From Dickeya chrysanthemi NCPPB 402 (GTDB lineage: Bacteria > Pseudomonadota > Gammaproteobacteria > Enterobacterales > Enterobacteriaceae), in the NCBI RefSeq assembly GCF_000406105.1, contig NZ_CM001974.1, positions 3,767,652 through 3,831,651 of the forward strand: a DNA stretch of 64,000 nt. The letters run 5' to 3'. Under the pieces are notes generated by a model, which searched no databases, was not told the origin of the DNA, and worked only from the letters and a program-made list of their open reading frames with translations. The position numbers were made by a program, and so were the translations under genes. How positions within the stretch are numbered: position 1 is the stretch's first letter; each line of letters opens with the position of its first letter. This document shows, piece after piece, positions 1-8,600 of the stretch.

Positions 1-315
1 CATAGCGTGGACGATACTGTCTACCTGGTCAGCCCTGGCGTTTTCCAGCGCTATGCACAAGAACACTTGCAGATCGGCGAACTTGCCAAACAAGAGAAAA
101 TTCAGGACTGGCAGTGGGTACAGAAACACTTTGAGCGTCTGCACATCCATCGCAAACAAGCCAATGGTCTGAACATATGGGCCTGCACAATCAATGGGCC
201 ACGCAAATCGCGCCGACTGAACGGCTACCTGCTATCCGATCCCAGGCTGATTTTTAGCTCCCCCATGCCGAACAATCCCTATATATCTCTTACGTCACCA
301 CTACCCAGCAAATAA
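1..315 (+). CDS. C-terminal end of a TraI/MobH-type relaxase (partial)
   Basis: The reading frame is open from base 1, so this is the 3' end of a larger gene; the GTG at 7 is unlikely to be a real start. The protein has the pattern I associate with the C-terminal domain of TraI relaxases of integrative conjugative elements: LVSPGVFQRY near the start, a W-x-W-V-Q-K-H-F helix, LNIWACTINGPRK, RLNGYLL and a final NPYISL. In the family this domain sits behind the HD-like relaxase domain that nicks oriT. The next gene is on the opposite strand and unrelated to conjugation, so this is probably the edge or remnant of a conjugative element. Identification rests on remembered family motifs only. Confidence 0.65.
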   Translation, partial: HSVDDTVYLVSPGVFQRYAQEHLQIGELAKQEKIQDWQWVQKHFERLHIHRKQANGLNIWACTINGPRKSRRLNGYLLSDPRLIFSSPMPNNPYISLTSPLPSK

Positions 316-400
316 CGGGAGTAGACTTGTCTACCGCCAGCATGTCGTTGAGATGGTGCACCACCAAGCGCCATGCCAGTGCTCAGCCACGGCAACATCA

Positions 401-2002
401 TTAGTAAGTAATCCCCATCCTTAGACACTTATCGTTAAACGTTCGGCTGGGCATATTCAGGCTTTCTGCCGCTGCCTGACGATCGCCACCGTACTGCCAC
501 AACCGCGCCTCTATCACCGCCGCCTCGAACGAACGCACCGAAAGACCTAAATCTTTTACGTGTTGGAAACACTCATCCACCTTATCCGGCTCACTTGTCA
601 GCCTCTTCTGCACCTCAGGCGGCAGAGCCTGCATCGTAATCGGCTGACCCGGTAAGGTATGGGCACAAGTCACCTCCAGCAGATTGCGCAGTTCCCGCAC
701 GTTCCCTGGAAAATCGTACCACATGAGCTGTTGCAGGAATGACGGCACCAGAGCCCCCGGGGCTTTCTGCTCTCGCTCACAGCACTGCGCGATGAAATGG
801 TGGCACAACAGTGAGATATCCTCTGTACGTTCACGCAGCGGCGCAACATGCAATACACACTGACACAACCGGTGGTACAGATCCTGACGGAACACACCGT
901 CGGAAACGAGCTGTTTCAACGTATGGTGCGTGGCAGCAACCAGCCGGAAATCTGAATGTACTTCCTGCTCTGCCCCCAATGGACGAAAAAACCGGGTTTC
1001 CAGCACCCTCAGCAACTTGGCCTGCATGGAAAGCGGCATATCGCCGACCTCATCCAGAAACAGCGTACCGCCATTGGCCTGCGCGACCAGACCAACCTTG
1101 TCGCTCAGGGCATCGGAAAACGCCCCTTTCTGGTGGCCGAACAGCTCGCTTTCGATCAGGCTCTCAGGGAGAGCTGCACAGTTAATCACCACAAAGGGCC
1201 CGTCTGCTCTGACAGAGCATTGATGCAGCAGGCGGGCAACCACATCTTTGCCTGTACCCGTTTCTCCCTGGATCAACACCGACAGGTTATGTCCGGCAGC
1301 CTGGCAGACCTTCTGTTGCAGCGACTTCATGACCGATGACTGGCCGATCAAGGTGTCCTTAATGCGCGTGAGCTGCGCCTGTTGACGCGCTTCATCCCGC
1401 TCCCGTTCAACGGACGCCCTGAGTGTCAACTGAACCTGCTGCGCTCCCGCCAACTCGCGCAGCAGACTCAACTGGTTGCAAAACACCTGAGCCAACAGGT
1501 TACCTTCGCCACCGTCATGCCATAGCTGCAGACGTTCCGGCGTATCCAACAGCGCCAGTTGTCCCAGTACCTTGCCGCTCTCTGACAACAGCGGTATGGC
1601 ATACATCCCACAGTCTGCACCCAGTCCCGATAACACCTGCTGAAAGAGCGGGTGTTCAATACGAGCCCCCGCATTCAACGATGACCAGGCGTGCGCCTTA
1701 TTTTCACGCAGCGCATAGGCCAGTGGATGGCTAAAATCATCCACCTCCAGCGCTAACGCAACAGGTTCATCACCAACACGGCCACAACACAATAACTGTC
1801 TGCCACAGCCATCAACCAACCCAAGAATTATACCCTGCGGTCGCCAAACAGAAGTCACTGTGGACAACAGCCAGTCGCACAAATCCGGCTCCGTTTTCTG
1901 ACGTATCATCGCCAACGCCAGATCAAACGATAATGTCTGCACCGACGCTTCAGCGCTTTCAGTGCCATATTCCCCACTCGATAATGTTCTGCTTTCAGGC
2001 AT
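401..2002 (-). CDS. Sigma-54-dependent activator, VasH-like (type VI secretion)
   Basis: This 533-residue enhancer-binding protein has an N-terminal GAF-like sensor (about residues 25-190), a coiled linker, a central AAA+ domain and a C-terminal Fis-type helix-turn-helix (GDRQAAAESLNMPSRTF). Walker A is GETGTGKD (246-253) and Walker B is GGTLFLDEVGD. The loop that contacts sigma-54, normally GAFTGA, reads GAFSDA (293-298). There is no response-regulator receiver domain. The architecture matches VasH, the activator of hcp operons in many type VI systems, and the nearby hcp has a sigma-54 promoter. The start ATG at 2002 follows a GGGAGG ribosome site. An IS3-family remnant begins about 40 bases upstream, so the native promoter may be lost. 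A NorR-like role is the alternative, but the neighbours favour VasH. Confidence 0.8.
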   Translation of the reverse strand: MPESRTLSSGEYGTESAEASVQTLSFDLALAMIRQKTEPDLCDWLLSTVTSVWRPQGIILGLVDGCGRQLLCCGRVGDEPVALALEVDDFSHPLAYALRENKAHAWSSLNAGARIEHPLFQQVLSGLGADCGMYAIPLLSESGKVLGQLALLDTPERLQLWHDGGEGNLLAQVFCNQLSLLRELAGAQQVQLTLRASVERERDEARQQAQLTRIKDTLIGQSSVMKSLQQKVCQAAGHNLSVLIQGETGTGKDVVARLLHQCSVRADGPFVVINCAALPESLIESELFGHQKGAFSDALSDKVGLVAQANGGTLFLDEVGDMPLSMQAKLLRVLETRFFRPLGAEQEVHSDFRLVAATHHTLKQLVSDGVFRQDLYHRLCQCVLHVAPLRERTEDISLLCHHFIAQCCEREQKAPGALVPSFLQQLMWYDFPGNVRELRNLLEVTCAHTLPGQPITMQALPPEVQKRLTSEPDKVDECFQHVKDLGLSVRSFEAAVIEARLWQYGGDRQAAAESLNMPSRTFNDKCLRMGITY

Positions 2003-2044
2003 CGCTACCTCCCTGTCTCATTAATTATGATCCTACTCACCTAA

Positions 2045-2512
2045 TGTGGACACAACCCTAAGCGAGGTTCTGGTTTTCAAATTGTTCCGAGCTGAGACTG
2101 CCACAGGCACTGTGGCGTCGCCAGCGATTGTAATCGCACTCAATATTTCAGGCGCTTCGTGAAGTCTGTCACTGCTTTTTGGATGATGGCCAATTCCTTA
2201 GTCTGTTCAGCCAGTTGTCGCTTTAGCCGGGCATTTTCAGCGACGAGTTCATTTTCACGTTCTGTGGACGTCATTTGTCACTGTTTGCTGCGCCAGGCGT
2301 AGAATTGTGATTCATGCAGGCTGAGCTGGCGTCCGGCGACAGCGACAGCGACAGCGACAGCAATATGCTCAGCCAGATTCAGAGCCCCTCGCAGAACTCT
2401 GGCGAATGCAGCTTACGGAGATTTTTATTGGTTGATGCTGGATTTGTCATGAGTAATCACCCCTGGTTGAAAGTTTACTCACTTAGTTGCGTGTTCACTA
2501 TTGCTGGGTAAG
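2045..2512 (-). mobile_element. Remnant of an IS3-family insertion sequence
   Basis: On the minus strand the segment keeps the start of orfA and, fused almost directly behind it, the last codons of orfB (ending WRRHSACGSLSSEQ plus eight residues, stop at 2058-2060). Most of orfB is deleted. The outer ends look alike (TGTGGACACAACC near 2046 and the reversed GTGAACACGCAAC-like end near 2500), so both termini may survive; the exact borders are estimates. The element lies between the sigma-54 activator and rhs debris. Confidence 0.7.
2140..2450 (-). pseudogene. Broken IS3-family orfA
   Basis: Translation from the ATG at 2450 gives MTNPASTNKNLRKLHSPEF, then a frameshift. The next frame reads LAEHI and an AVAVAVAV run before RQLSLHESQFYAWRSKQ. 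A third segment reads ENELVAENARLKRQLAEQ and KELAIIQKAVTDF, the leucine-zipper end typical of IS3 OrfA. At least two frame breaks and an internal stop make it non-functional. The AVAV run comes from a GCGACA hexamer repeated about four times near 2337-2360. Confidence 0.75.
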
Positions 2513-2513
2513 A

Positions 2514-2575
2514 TCAACCAGCCGTCCTCGGTCATCATGCTGATAATGAAACACGGCATGGACTCGGCGGCGTCA
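2514..2575 (-). repeat. Scrap of rhs core sequence
   Basis: The stretch from about 2517 (accagccgtcctcggtcatc, then tgctgataatgaaacacgg) matches, with a few mismatches, the core-coding sequence of the intact rhs gene near 7390-7440. It is too short to code for anything. It indicates that rhs core DNA once extended here and was trimmed by deletion or IS activity. Confidence 0.75.
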
Positions 2576-2655
2576 TGCAATATCTATTTTCATGTAATAT
2601 CAATAACAACCGAGGTATTCTGGAGAGAAATACCTCGGTTAATCAAAAATATACT

Positions 2656-3246
2656 TTAACTTAACTCACAAATAGTTCGTTCTTTATATGTCATATCAAT
2701 CGCCTTACAGAACTTGATACCCCTCAGCTCAGAATTTAAAATCGCCAATTTAACTTTATCATTAACCACAATCGACGTTGGTTGCTCATTACACCTGACA
2801 ATATTAAAACCATCAGGTATTTCATCTAGTAAAACCGTATATAGAAACATATAGCACGGATTATTCGGATCAAAATTAGTGAGCTGATATTCACTTTTTT
2901 CCATATCGCAACAATTTATCTTTGCTATAGGGTTTATCACACTAAAACCCTCTAGCTTATCATTTCCGTATATTATCTCAGCATCAAAAAACTCAACCTC
3001 TGCTGGTACTATACTCTCAAGGATAGTCCTAAGCTCCCGGCTAACCAGATCTGGCCCAGTAGTAGATAATATATGACATTTTTTTATTTTATTAAAACCA
3101 GACTTACTCTTTGCTTTATACATCAAAGTAAAATCAAGACCATCAAGACGAATCCCTTCATTAAATAATGAGAAATCTGCTGATATATCATGAAGATAAT
3201 CAAGCATATTATATGTATTCTCTTCTACTGAAATTATATAACTCAT
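2656..3246 (-). CDS. Putative immunity protein of the orphan AHH Rhs module
   Basis: A 196-residue cytoplasmic protein without signal peptide. The ATG at 3246 (MSYIISVEENTY) is preceded by AGGTGA, so it is preferred over an upstream in-frame codon. It begins 12 bases after the toxin-tip stop, the usual toxin-immunity spacing. The end, with VNDKVKLAILNSELRGIKF, resembles the Imm11/DUF1629 group, but I am not certain of the family. AT-rich composition contrasts with the GC-rich rhs core, as is normal for exchanged immunity genes. By position it should protect against the nuclease tip at 3258-3830. It could remain useful even if the tip is never made. Confidence 0.65.
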   Translation of the reverse strand: MSYIISVEENTYNMLDYLHDISADFSLFNEGIRLDGLDFTLMYKAKSKSGFNKIKKCHILSTTGPDLVSRELRTILESIVPAEVEFFDAEIIYGNDKLEGFSVINPIAKINCCDMEKSEYQLTNFDPNNPCYMFLYTVLLDEIPDGFNIVRCNEQPTSIVVNDKVKLAILNSELRGIKFCKAIDMTYKERTICELS

Positions 3247-3257
3247 CTGATCACCTA

Positions 3258-3830
3258 TCAGCAACAAGCTTTATTTAACTTAATCTTTTTATTTCTTAAC
3301 TTATGCCCCAAGTCATCCGACAATGCATCAATTTGCATTCTCTTTACCTCAGGACTGGCGTTATTTGCATGTATAGCATCTAACTGCCCCCGAACAAGGT
3401 CATCATAAGCTTTATTATGCCTCCCTCGATGTACTGTTCTTCCAGGATCAGCTTTAATAGCCTCTTTAGATGACGGGAGTTGGGTAATGTTGCGACTATT
3501 ATTCACATCATACCCAGAATTTACTATCGCAGGATGATTTGCCATAGATTGAGGAATATTGTGATGCTTCTGATAACCCGGCATAACTGGCATTTGCCCA
3601 TAATCACCTGTAGCCGCCAAGCCAAGTGGATCAACCCAACTCAACGAGTTAGGCGCATACTGATAAAGATTGATCCCGCCCGCCAGCCCAATCGGGTCCT
3701 GTGTGGTAAACCGGCCTACCGTCGGGTCGTAATAACGGAGCAGGTTGTCGTAGCGTAACGGCTGCGGTTCCACCGCCTTGCCGTCGCATAGTCCCTTCAC
3801 TATCCTGTGTCTGCCCGAATAGCCGGAAGA
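3258..3830 (-). pseudogene. Orphan Rhs C-terminal toxin module, AHH-like nuclease
   Basis: It starts with a short copy of the Rhs core end (VEPQPLRY, RYYDPTVGRFTTQDPIGLAG, VDPLGL) followed by a toxin tip with HHNIPQSMANH, a G-x-D-V-N-N-S-R-N patch and TVHRGRHNKAYDDLV. That pattern fits the AHH group of HNH/Endo VII nucleases. Compared with the intact rhs, the core fragment lacks 36 bases in frame and, further upstream (about 3795-3830), has a frame difference before homology ends. There is no PAAR domain, no obvious ribosome site and only a GTG as possible start (3800). It is probably silent unless recombined onto the full rhs gene. Toxin residues themselves look intact. Confidence 0.75.
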
Positions 3831-3860
3831 GTCTTTTCGAACACTTCCAGCTTTTTTTGA

Positions 3861-4349
3861 TTAAATTTTCTCTATAAGTTTCTTTATATCATAATCAGTA
3901 TTTGGGCTTAGCTCTGGTAGTAACTCAGCTTCCTCTTCTGTTATAGAAAACACATTACCAAATATATCTTTCTTCTTGCAGGAGTCTCCTATCCCAAATG
4001 AAAAATAAACCCCATCCATATCCTTAGGAGTATAATCTTCTTGACACCCAATTATTCTCCAGTCGCCATTAGGCTCGACTTTTTTATCAAATAACCCATA
4101 TGTATCTATAACTAGCGGAGTAAATGCACGCTCAGCATGAATAATCTCATCGTCTTCTATAATTGGCTCAGACAGAAATAAATTAAAGACTTCAGCCACA
4201 TGCCCGGTCGTAATTTTGGATATAATACGACCGAAACCATATTTATTATCATTAATTCTAAAGCAAAATATGTCGCCCGGCTTGACGAAGCGCAGCATGG
4301 TTCTTGGCTTTTTTTCCCATCCCCAAAACTTAAAGTCATTCATCCACAT
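3861..4349 (-). CDS. Imm26-family immunity protein
   Basis: The protein (162 residues from the first ATG, 160 from the ATG at 4343) has KPGDIFCFRINDNKYGFGR near the start, a VAEVFNLFLSEP patch, PLVIDTYGLF and WRIIG, which fits the Imm26 family. A GGAGG site serves either ATG. The ATG at 4343 overlaps the stop of the reconstructed upstream toxin tip as ATGA, a classic coupled toxin-immunity junction. That toxin is split by an IS5-family element about 80 bases upstream, so this immunity gene is an orphan and may have lost its promoter. Keeping it could still protect against siblings that carry the intact toxin. Confidence 0.75.
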   Translation of the reverse strand: MWMNDFKFWGWEKKPRTMLRFVKPGDIFCFRINDNKYGFGRIISKITTGHVAEVFNLFLSEPIIEDDEIIHAERAFTPLVIDTYGLFDKKVEPNGDWRIIGCQEDYTPKDMDGVYFSFGIGDSCKKKDIFGNVFSITEEEAELLPELSPNTDYDIKKLIEKI

Positions 4350-4427
4350 TTCCCTCCTGATTTTCCTGTGCTATTTCTTTTGCTGTTGTACGCATCTTTA
4401 AATGCCTGTGCCCGAGAATAAGTCCTA

Positions 4428-5129
4428 GGCTGTGTCCCGTAACTATTTTTTGTACAATCAGTGGCATGATTTCACCACAAAAAGTTCTTTAATTTGGCTC
4501 GTTACGATTTCCCCGATGAAGCATGGGCGCTGATTTCTCCCATGCTGCCACCTGAAAGAGGTTCTTCCAGAGGCGGTCGTCCTTACTTTGCTCACAGGCA
4601 TGTCATGAATGGTATATTTTGGGTTCTTTGCTCTGGCGCGCTGTGGCGGGATTTACCTGAGCGTTATGGTCAATGGAAAACTATTTACAACCGCTTTAAC
4701 CGGTGGTCTAAAGCCGGAATAATGAACAGTATTTTCAATAAATTACTCCCGATTTTGGATGAAAAAGCGCTGATTGACTGGGATGTTATCGCGCTGGATA
4801 GCGGTAACGTTCGCGCCCTGAAAGCGGTACTGGCGGATAAGGGTTACTCAAGTAACAGTCTCCGCATTCATTTGAAAATAAAGGGAATAAAATTGGTAAT
4901 TCCTTTTAAATCGAATGAGAAAGCCAGTCAGGACAGACATCGGCCCCTCGACAGATACCTGTACAAAAAACACAATGTCGTGTGTCGTGGAGCGTTGCTT
5001 TGCGATACTCAAAGAAAATCGTCGTATCGCTACACGTTCGGAAAAAACAGCCAAAAACTACCTGAGTATGCTAAAGCTGGGGGCGATCAGGTTATTTTTG
5101 AAGCGGTTGTTAAGTTAAGGGACACGGCC
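4428..5129 (+). mobile_element. Degenerate IS5-family (IS427-like) insertion sequence
   Basis: The ends are imperfect inverted repeats: GGCTGTGTCCCGTAACTA at the left and, read inward from the right, GGCCGTGTCCCTTAACTTA. A TA duplication flanks the element (4426-4427 and 5130-5131), as expected for the IS427 group. At about 700 bases it is shorter than a complete member because the transposase has an internal deletion. It inserted into an Rhs toxin tip. Confidence 0.85.
4494..5118 (+). pseudogene. IS5-family transposase, deleted and frameshifted
   Basis: The N-terminal part (ARYDFPDEAWALISPMLPPE, GGRPYFAHRHVMNGIFWVL, GALWRDLPERYGQWKTIYNR) is typical of IS427-group transposases. After IALDSGNVRALK the sequence jumps to AVLADKGYSSN, so a stretch including DDE residues is missing. 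Near 4980 a frameshift moves the end into another frame (VERCFAILKENRRIATRSEK). The first codon of the usual start is TTG. It is not expected to be active. Confidence 0.85.
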
Positions 5130-5263
5130 TAGATTTACCACCTATACGATAGTTCATGGGGCTATTCATTCGAGACTCTGGCCCTTTACCAATATACGAT
5201 GTAACTTCATCAGTAAAAATATATGTCCCTGTGAGTCCAAGCGGATCAACCCATGAATTAGGA

Positions 5264-5287
5264 GTTGGGAGAATAAAACCTCCCAAC
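5264..5287. other. Perfect hairpin downstream of the WHH immunity gene
   Basis: GTTGGGAG and CTCCCAAC form an 8-base stem around an 8-base AT-rich loop. It lies between the last active gene of the rhs operon (stop at 5377) and the displaced toxin tip. It has no clear run of T after it, so a terminator role is only possible. No other gene is seen in 5263-5376. Confidence 0.4.
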
Positions 5288-5376
5288 TTCTCTACGACTT
5301 AGACTCTTAAGAATGGAAAATCAATAGTAAATAACCGCGAAAAATAGAATCGGAAGAATCGTTTCTGACTTCGCGC

Positions 5377-5682
5377 TTAGTCTAAGAAATCATCATTATT
5401 TATATAAAACAAAACAGCATCAAAAAGATCATCATTTTTCGCATTAGGATCATGCTCAAACTTGTTTTCTATTATAGCAGTAAAAATAGGAGCTTCTAAA
5501 AATGTCCCATAGTTTTCTTCAAAGTCCATTTCTTCGTCTTCATTTTCAGCGAGATAATATGTCCCACTTTTAATATCATCCTTTGATTCAAGATCAAACG
5601 AGCTCTCTACATACAACCAGCCTACATTTGGCAAATCTTTATATTTTTTCAATAAATCATCAAAACCAGAAATAACTATCAT
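5377..5682 (-). CDS. Putative immunity protein for the Rhs WHH nuclease
   Basis: A very acidic 101-residue protein (many D and E, for example AENEDEEMDFEENYG) that starts 11 bases after the rhs stop behind an AGAGGTGA ribosome site. Small acidic proteins in this position are the cognate immunity proteins of Rhs toxins, which they neutralise by binding. The end LFDAVLFYINNDDF resembles small immunity-like DUF families, but I do not name one. No signal peptide or membrane segment, fitting a cytoplasmic inhibitor of a DNase. Confidence 0.75.
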   Translation of the reverse strand: MIVISGFDDLLKKYKDLPNVGWLYVESSFDLESKDDIKSGTYYLAENEDEEMDFEENYGTFLEAPIFTAIIENKFEHDPNAKNDDLFDAVLFYINNDDFLD

Positions 5683-5693
5683 TTATCACCTCT

Positions 5694-8600
5694 CTATTTT
5701 CGACAAGGAGTTCCACCACCCCATTTATTACGACCACCAGTACCATCAGGATGATAAATTTTATGATACGTCTGATGATCTTTAAAGTCAGCAAGTTGCA
5801 AAGATCCAGGAGTGTCACCATGATGCCATGTCATATTTTTAGGTGATGATCCCCTGAATTTTCCATTTTTCATAGGCTGAACATGCTCAACTACACCGGG
5901 ATATTTTGTTTGCAGCTCACGTTTGAATTCTGGGTCAACTTGTAGGCGTTTATAAACAGATTCGTTAGCACGACTGAAATGCTCTTTATCTGTCATCGTA
6001 TATTCTGAAGAATCTAATGTATGCTCATGGAATACATGATATTTACCGAGTTCACGCTGTCCTTCGCCATTATATAAACCCAGAGGATCGATCCATCTAA
6101 TCGGGTTAGGCGCATACTGATAAAGATTGATCCCCCCCGCCAGCCCAATCGGGTCCTGTGTGGTAAACCGGCCTACCGTCGGGTCGTAATAGCGGAACAG
6201 GTTGTAGTGCAGCCCGGTTTCGTCATCCGCGTACTGCCCCGCGTAACGTAGCGGCTGCGGCTCTACTGTCTTGCCGTCGCGCAGCCCTTCACTGTCCTGC
6301 GTCTGCCCGCGTAGCTGGCCAAAGCTGCCGTAGTCACCGCTCCAGCGGACCGAGCCGTCCGCATCCGTCATCTCCAGCGGGGCGCCATTCAGATCCGTGA
6401 TGAACCAGCGGATGTCGCCCTCACGCGTTCCCGCCCGCTGTGTGATGCGTGCTAACGGCGCCCACCATACCGTCGGGTCATACACGTAACTCTCTTTCCG
6501 GTCAGGTTGCCTGACCTGCAACAACCGGTAGCCTTCCCACAGAAAGTGGGTCTCTTCCTGCTTCCCGCTCTCACACCAGGTCACCGTTTTGCCGGTTCGC
6601 CTTCCCAGCGCATCATAACCATATCGCGCCACGAACTCGCCCTGCGGCCCCCGGCCACGCGCCGCGACCAGACGGTTGTCCGCATCATACTGATAATACT
6701 GCTCTGTTTCGCCTTCACGTCGCCGCGTCAGGTTACCCTGACCATCATACTGGTTCCACAGATTGCGCCAGTGTAGCAGCCGGTTATCGGCTAACGGGAA
6801 GATACCATGCCGGTCTTCCGCATCCCGCAGGTTATCGGCTCCATCATACCCGTACGCCCGGTGATGAACCTGCCAGTGTACATCTGCCCGTTTCACCAGA
6901 CGCCCTTCGGCGTCGTAATCGTACTCGACGTCACCCCGCAGGCTGTCCCTGACCGAAGCCAGTTCACCGGATGCCGTATAGCTCAGCGCCCGTGATAGTA
7001 TCCGCTGCTCCGGCTCCGCCACTTCCCACAACGCGCTGCGCTGTGACGTCAGACGGCCCAGACTGTCATACGTTCGTTGCTGTTCGCGTCGGCCCTGTGT
7101 GCGTGTTATCTCCCGATGCAGCCGGTCACGGGTAAACTCACTCACCACCTGATGATTGAATTTCACCGCGCTGACATGCCCTGAACCGTAGCGCAGCCAG
7201 TGCAGTTCGTCGCCATCCGGCAGCGACAGGGTGCTCACATTCCCCAGCGCATCCCGCCGGTAGGCAATCTCTCCCCCACTGCCGTGCTCACCCGACAGAT
7301 AGCCCGCCGCATCATAACTCAGCCTGACCTCATCCGCGCTGATACCCAGCGCAAGACCTGCCTCACTGGGCTCGCGTTTCAGCGAAACCAGCCGTCCCCG
7401 GTTATCATGCTGATAATGAAACACGGCATGGGCATGGGCGCGGCGAACCAGTTGCCCGGCGACATCATGCTGGTAAACGTGCGGTATGGCTTCATCATTC
7501 GCCGCCTGACCACGCTGCGATCGCTGACAAAGGTAGCCCGCCTCGTCGTAGCGGAACGTCAGTTCAACGCCGTCCACCCGTCGCTCGCTCACCAGGCGAC
7601 CTGCCGCATCATACCCAAAGCGGTATTCCGCGCCGTTACCGTTCTCCAGCCGCAGCAACTGCCCACGTACGTCATAATGCCAGCGTTTTACCCGACGGAG
7701 CCGGTCTGTCACACTCACCGGCTGGCCCAGCGCGTTATACTGCCAGCGTACCTCGCTGCTCTGCGCATCGCGCCACGCCTGTAACTGACCACGCTCATTC
7801 CAGCGCAGCGTATCCCGGCGGCCGTCCGGGTAGATAACGCCCGTCAGTTGCCCATGCGCATCCCATTCACGACGGGTACGGTGACCTTCCGCATCGACAG
7901 AGGCCAGCAACTGCCCATAGCGGTCATACTCAAAGGTCGTGCATTGCCCGGAACAGTCGGTACGCGCCGTCAGCAGCCCCTGCCTGTCCCAGGCCAGTGT
8001 CACCGTTCCGCCCAGCGCATCGGTCACGCTGTCCGGCAGACTCTCCTGCGCACTGGGGTAGTGATAACGCGTCGGGTTCCCCAGTGCATCAGTTTCCTCC
8101 ACCAGCCGGTTAAGGTCGTCGTACAGATTCAGCTCGCTGCTGCCATCCGCATACGTCACTTGCGTCACGTTATCCGTCAGCCGGTACCACTGGTAGTGGG
8201 TTTCCCGGCCCAGCGGGTCAGTCTCACTGAGCAGGCGACCGTAATTGTCCCACGTGGTTTTGCGACTCGCCCCGCCGGGCAGGATGACCTCGCACAGCTC
8301 GCCATCGCTGTAACGCTGCGCCGTTTCCCGCCCATCGTAATCGGTAAAGCGGACGACCTGATCGTCTTCGTCCAGCTCCCATTGTGCACAGCAACCGTCA
8401 TCCCGGCGCGCCGTTCTGCGCCGCCCCGGAAAGTCATACTCCAGCGTGAGTTGCTCGCCCGCACTGTTGCGGTATGCCACCACGCGGGGCAAATCCGCTA
8501 TCTCCCGCCACGTATATTCGCTGAGCAGGCCGTTGGCGTCTTCATGGCTGGACATCAACCCATCATCCTGCCAGGTAAAACGGCGGCGCACGCTACCGCC

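Larger units (their letters stand above)
4340..5262 (-). pseudogene. Rhs toxin tip split by an IS element, possible GIY-YIG/URI nuclease
   Basis: Read on the minus strand, 5262-5130 encodes PNSWVDPLGLTGTYIFTDEV, then TSYIGKGPESRMNSPMNYRI and GGK. The IS5-family element interrupts it. Joining across one copy of the TA target duplication continues in frame at 4427 with SRTYSRAQAFKDAYNSKRNS and ends TGKSGGKCG-stop at 4340-4342. The VDPLGL core end and the coupling to the Imm26 gene mark it as an Rhs toxin tip of about 60 residues. TYIF...SYIGKG...RM recalls the GIY-YIG/URI nuclease pattern; that assignment is tentative. Only the very end of the core remains upstream. Confidence 0.75.

Noticed and set aside
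2314..2511. A 65-codon frame with an SDSDSDSD run
   Set aside because: It lies antisense to the IS3 orfA remnant; the run is produced by the GCGACA repeat.
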